A stretch of DNA of 36,140 nucleotides from Bigelowiella natans CCMP2755. Its lineage: Eukaryota; Cercozoa; Chlorarachniophyceae. Positions 31,910-36,140 of the stretch are shown piece by piece. A model generated the notes under the pieces. The model was not told the DNA's origin, did no database searches, and saw only the letters and a program-made list of their open reading frames with translations. The position numbers were made by a program, and so were the translations under genes. The DNA is taken from the NCBI GenBank assembly GCA_000320545.1, contig ADNK01003352.1, forward strand, positions 1 to 36,140, in the 5' to 3' direction. Position 1 is the stretch's first letter, and every line of letters starts with the position of its first letter.

Positions 31910-32810
31910 ACACACCACCAACCATTTATTTCCCTACTGCTGTCATGTTATAAGGAGTTATCGCTATCATTTCTACTACCTACTATTATTACACTACACC
32001 CCTCTCCTCCTCCATATTCATAATCGAAGGTCGGTCCCCTCCCATTAACTTGTTGCTGTCTTTGAAACTACCACTACAGGTTAAAATTGAGACGGATGGG
32101 ATGAGTTTGTCAATTGGGGTAAACATTAACTCGATTAAGTAATCGTCACTACACTGTTATTATGAGCTAGAAACAATCATCGTTATCATCATCGTCATCA
32201 TCATAAACTCGCCTAACTGAATAACTTTTATGCAATTCTCATCCATCAAAAGGTTGGTCCAAATAAGTTATTAGCTCGATTAGTTTCTTCAATCAACAAA
32301 CCTAACGTATGATGACGATGACGACGACGATGACAACAACAACAACAAAAGCTGTTCTTACTTACTTAGTGTTTATCTATGAGCTGCTACTGCCTCCTGA
32401 TCATCTCATAATCACCGAATACATTTACCACATTACTTAATCACTAATCAACGATACTAGTAGCAGGAGATGTAGTAGTAGTAGTAGTAGTAGTAGTAGT
32501 GATAGTATTAACGAATTATCAATCTAGCAGTTACTACTGACTTTAGGAGAAATTCGTAAATTTCCTATAAGTAGTATTAGCACTAGCAGAAGCAGTAGCT
32601 CATGTTTCAAACTCCTACTACTACTTATTATCTAGATTAATAGTATGATTGTCACGATCATTCAAATCTAAATAAATCAGGGGGTGACAGTTGTGCGGCC
32701 TGGTTTATCATACGTGAGAAATCTGTTGAAACACACAAAACTACTGACTGTACCAGGATTTATGGGGAAACTGGGGCGACAGGTGGTACTACTTGTCACG
32801 TCGCCCAATC

Positions 32811-32849
<39 letters not shown>

Positions 32850-33110
32850 TTGATGTAGAACACACACAGATGCACATATAATATATAATATAATATATAT
32901 ATATATATATATTTGGTGTTTCCTTTCTTTCAGATACTGGATACATTAAATTTGAGCTATGATGCTACTGTTGATTCTTTGAGTTGTTCCAAAAATCATA
33001 AGACTCTAATGGTGTTGTAGTAGTAGTAATTATCTATCTATATGTATTACTTAATATTATCTATAGAGTAACCAAACATCAACAGCGACCAGTGGCATAA
33101 TTTAGTAGTT

Positions 33111-33143
<33 letters not shown>

Positions 33144-33182
33144 TCCATATGTATGGTATGGCATCTGATTCGATGCGCTGGT

Positions 33183-33215
<33 letters not shown>

Positions 33216-35668
33216 AGTTGTAAGTTGTTTCTGAAACAAACACCCACTGAAAAACGTAGTGAAACAACACAGTTGTTTGTATGTGATGTGATGTATAACA
33301 TTTTATGTTGTCGTGATCATTGTCATCAATCGGCTACTCATCAATTCATTATCAATATGAGGAAGGATGATGTGTCTTTTCTGTGTTGAGGCTGCTGCTG
33401 CTGTGTAACTTCATCTTCACCCAAAATAGACGAGGATAAAACACATGCCATTATTTTGTATTAACAATGCATAACAAATAGGCCGCATTTGGGAAAGAGA
33501 AATCTAAATATATTCTTGAGAGAGCTAGGTATACATCAAAGGCCTTTCTTTAACATGCATAGATGATTGCGTATAAATACTGCATGAATTGACTACTACT
33601 ATTTGTTTCGTATTATTAGATACCTCCTACATACGTAAATGATGATAATGATGGAATAATTCATCGTACAAATACTACTGCATCAATTGACTACTAGTAG
33701 TAGTATACAACAACTACATATGTGTAGATGATGGAGCGTTAGCAACAACAATAATAGGGTCAAAATAAATCGCCTAATTCGTTTATTAAAGGAAGAAGTA
33801 GTATGATTATCACATTTGTTATTATTGCTTAAGTGGCGTATGATCAAACTGAGGTAATGACCTTTTAATCATCATCCATCATCCAAGGGGAATTGATCTG
33901 GGGAAGGTTATATCGAGAGGGCCGCCAAAAGTCATATAACACTACTACTATAAAACAACGACTATTACACTACTACTATAAAAAACGAACATATTCAGTT
34001 GCTACCAATATGTCGCGCACTATTTTTTTTTAAATCATAATTATAATATTGAAAGGTATAAACAACGAATATCACTACTACACTAAAGCTTATATTTACA
34101 CTTAATGGGATAGTTTTGCAGATTGACAACGACTTTCATTTCCCCTCCCTAGAGTGTGATTTCTGAGCGCTCCTTCCCGCCAACAACTGATATCACCAAA
34201 TTGAGAAGGTGGTGCAAATACTATGTATTCCTTACCACATTAAAAAAATATGAGAAGCATGATCCAATCAATTGTTTATTCCTTTCCACAATTAAAAAAA
34301 CAATGTGGTGATATCTAATGTATGCTATCTTCAAAATGTCGGACAACAACTAAATTTACTAGATACTCTTACTACTACTTTTACTGCTACTACTATTACT
34401 ACGAACAATTAGGATATGTTCACTTCTGTGCGACAATCTGTTGTCCAGGCTTGAGGAAGATATGCTTGAAAATCAACGACTACCTTCAAAATTTAACGTA
34501 AAATGGAGACTGGGGTACTACTACATAGTCTTCGTTTGTCTATAATTAGATAGCACAACTCACCCACTCGCACACTCGTATTCTGCTATCTGGTGCAACA
34601 ATAATACTATTTCATGATCAACGTAGTGATGATGGCATTTGTTTGCAATTGTTGCAGATATGGTGGTAATAATGCAGGCAATCATCCGGGGGCTACTGTA
34701 CTACTCTGTAGTACAGATAGCACTGGCTGCAGTTCTTTGATGTCACGTGGCACTAAAATGCCAGCTGTTGTGCATTCTCTACTTCTCTCTAGTTTTGAGG
34801 AGAACAATGCAAAAGTGGACATGAATAGCAGCAGTAGCATACAAAATCGTGCAACTACGTACCAGCAACGTAATGATATGTAGTAGTAGAATAATTATAG
34901 AATTGGATTGAACTAATTCTCCTGTTGCCTTCCTCATTGTTGTCGTAGTCATCATCGTTATCGCTGTAACTTTCGTATTCTGTTCGTCACTGAAGTTGAA
35001 AATTTTTATACAAAATCTGAACATAATTTTATTTCTAGAATTAATTTTTAAACTGTTATTTTGGTGTCGTATTTGACCCGTGTTTTAATCGAACAGGAAA
35101 GAGATTTACTCTTCTGTGCCAAGAATATTCTGTGAAAAATGTCCAGAAATTTCACAACATGCGATCGATAGCACAAAACTCCTTAGTAACTACTGCTTTG
35201 AAAATGTCTGAGAAACAACTACAGCTTCCTGGGTTGTCCTTTGAATTGCTTAATCTGCAGATTTCCTTTTGAAATGATCGTATGATCTATGAACAATTTG
35301 TTTTGAAATGTCATTTTTCCATTCGCAGTTACACCAGATTTGTAGTTGGTGCGGAGGAATTTCGGCCAGTCCAGAAGAACACAGTTCTTCACTATTTTGG
35401 TTGTGATCCGTCTTCACAAAGACCCTCCAGAGGAAAGAAGAGAAAAAAATCTGGAAAAAAAACCAGAGAACATTGGCCAGTGAAAGAAAGGAAACAGGTG
35501 AATTCACGAAATGCAGAGAACACTGAAATTAGATCACAAAACATTGACAAAGGGTGGCGAAGACCAACTCCTGTTCGCCAGCACAAAACATTAAGTGCAG
35601 TCGTTGATGCCAAAGAGGGGATGGAGTTGAACACAGAACTCATAGATGACTTTTTTGATCTCAATTGA
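28687..35668 (+). CDS. Y-family translesion DNA polymerase, eta/iota-like
   Basis: This enzyme would copy past damaged template bases. Exons: 28687-28842, 29322-29505, 29954-30036, 30163-30220, 30452-30535, 31113-31597, 32080-32118, 32253-32306, 32681-32782, 32934-33011, 33482-33528, 33888-33930, 34153-34208, 34413-34514, 34658-34869, 35097-35232, 35329-35668, summing to 752 codons plus stop. Palm and fingers: HIDVDSFYVEAE (Asp30, Asp32), GGFVAVSYEARSKGIRKGDG, then SSYDDYYVE (~142-150), where most relatives have SIDEAYLD. A low-complexity insert (residues ~160-335) follows. Then come SLSIGVGPNKLLARLVSS, a thumb hairpin (VPGFMGKLGRQ), ARGIDLGK with RGPPKSVISERSF, and a little finger (LLSRLEED, VKWRLGY). 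The basic tail holds KNTVLHYF, like a PCNA-binding box with Lys in place of Gln. The start is the first in-frame ATG after a stop at 28636. The donor of exon 16 is weak. Confidence 0.93.
29101..29319. repeat. G-run, (GT)n, (TTG)n and (CCCT)n at polymerase exon 2 acceptor
   Basis: Four simple repeats occupy polymerase intron 1. The last, a CCCT array of about 11 units, ends one base before the AG of the 3' splice site at 29320-29321, so it forms the whole polypyrimidine tract of that intron. Confidence 0.92.
30929..31133. repeat. Three-copy tandem repeat across the exon 6 acceptor
   Basis: A ~60-base unit made of (TAC)n, (TAA)n and GATGATAATAC, then TTGATTTAGGGCCGGTAACA, occurs three times. 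Each copy carries a possible splice acceptor (TTTAG in copies 2 and 3, TTTAAG in copy 1). Only the third leads into an open frame that reaches the conserved palm helix, because copy 2 runs into TGA. Confidence 0.9.
31484..31558 (+). repeat. In-frame coding duplication in polymerase exon 6
   Basis: TCATCATCAG followed by AATGGTACCAGATAATGATA occurs twice, 42 bases apart, and encodes two copies of MVPDNDK separated by Ser-rich residues. The spacing is a multiple of three, so the frame is kept. Confidence 0.85.
32815..32912. repeat. (AT)n runs in polymerase intron 9
   Basis: Two AT runs (about 32815-32847 and 32880-32911) occupy most of the 151-base intron between exons 32681-32782 and 32934-33011. 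A separate normal pyrimidine tract precedes the acceptor. Confidence 0.9.
33098..33213. repeat. Two (TAG)n trinucleotide arrays in polymerase intron 10
   Basis: Two TAG/AGT arrays of about 10-11 units flank about 40 unique bases. A similar TAG array lies in intron 8 at about 32471-32500. Poly-Val, poly-Leu and poly-Thr frames here are repeat translations. Confidence 0.9.
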
Positions 35669-36048
35669 AAGATTCAAATGCTTTGCAAACTGTCATTCGA
35701 GCACATTGTGGAGATTCCATGCACGTGGAGTTGTGTCCGTGGCAAATGGACACGGCAATGTGACATGCGGCCACATGGCATGCATGTTGCACACATGATC
35801 GGCACTTGCGTTGACGTGCCACTTTTGGCTTGCAATCAAAATACATGCATCTTGTCCAGAGAAGTTGTGTGTCATTGTGCACATGAGCGATCGGTCAACT
35901 AAAACAAAAGCGTTAGGCATCATCCATGTGTCACCAATGAACGAAATTGCACATGCGGAGCTTTCGCTGTTTCGACAAAAATTGGTCCAAATGACAAAGA
36001 AAAATGGTTCCGTCAACGTGGCAATGTGCGTGCGTAACAATCATTGCA
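35669..36048. other. Telomere-proximal GCATGC/TGTGCCA-rich segment
   Basis: Only 380 bases separate the polymerase stop from the telomere. GC is high (34 of 60 by hand count in 35761-35820), there is no microsatellite, and words such as GGCATGCATG, CATGTTGCAC, GCAATGTG and ACATGAGCG match the style of the two internal islands. A 115-codon frame runs on the minus strand (36040-35693) but shows no motif or exon structure, and I do not call it a gene. Confidence 0.6.
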
Positions 36049-36140
36049 GGGTTAGGGTTAGGGTTAGGGTTAGGGTTAGGGTTAGGGTTAGGGTTAGGGT
36101 TAGGGTTAGGGTTAGGGTTAGGGTTAGGGTAGGGTTAGGG
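36049..36140 (+). repeat. Telomere repeat (TTAGGG)n
   Basis: About 15 tandem TTAGGG units run to the end of the window, G-rich strand 5' to 3' outward, as expected for a right chromosome end. One unit near 36129 is TAGGG, one T short. The array starts directly after GCAGGG with no transitional variant repeats. Confidence 0.98.

Noticed and set aside
35693-36040. 115-codon minus-strand open frame next to the telomere
   Set aside because: It has no recognisable domain, splice signals or codon pattern. GC-richer sequence with few stops explains its length, and similar short frames occur on both strands of the other islands.

Overview
This is intron-rich nuclear DNA from a eukaryote, and it ends at a chromosome end. 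The last ~92 bases are a TTAGGG array running G-rich toward the 3' end, so this is a right-hand telomere. Coding sequence is split into short GT-AG exons, often 33-100 bases, and most introns and spacers are crowded with di- and trinucleotide microsatellites. No bacterial-style operon, tRNA, rRNA or CRISPR was seen. The gene set (BAR-PH-ArfGAP-ankyrin protein, Spinster-like transporter, Y-family polymerase) and the intron load suggest a protist, possibly an alga or stramenopile-like lineage. The lineage is an inference of low confidence.

I rebuilt five genes by joining exons whose reading frame and splice phase agree. In order: (1) the 3' part of an M14 zinc carboxypeptidase, + strand, ~99-3884, cut by the window edge. 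(2) An ACAP-type ArfGAP (coiled coil, BAR, PH, ArfGAP zinc finger, ankyrin), - strand, 13936-5579, about 27 exons, ~796 aa. (3) A Spinster-like major facilitator transporter with a long low-complexity leader, + strand, 14996-23256, 18 exons, ~1075 aa from the first ATG. (4) A small nucleotidyltransferase of the HxGH/ISSTxxR superfamily behind an N-terminal membrane segment, - strand, 27852-24766, 14 exons, ~234 aa. (5) A Y-family translesion DNA polymerase (eta/iota-like), + strand, 28687-35668, 17 exons, ~752 aa, whose stop codon lies only ~380 bases from the telomere repeats. A possible short gene, or unplaced upstream exons, lies at 13938-14835 on the - strand.

The genes alternate in direction, giving two convergent spacers (3885-5578 and 23257-24765), two divergent spacers (13937-14995 and 27853-28686), and the telomere-proximal gap (35669-36048). 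Each convergent spacer and the telomeric gap holds a GC-richer stretch full of GCATGC, TGTGCCA and CATGAGC words and nearly free of microsatellites. The divergent spacers have none and instead carry duplicated promoter-side sequence. This link between the islands, gene ends and the telomere is the most unusual large-scale signal here.

The five proteins do not form an obvious pathway. They look like ordinary single-copy housekeeping genes: peptide trimming, Arf-dependent membrane traffic, solute export, a nucleotide-transfer reaction at a membrane, and lesion bypass.
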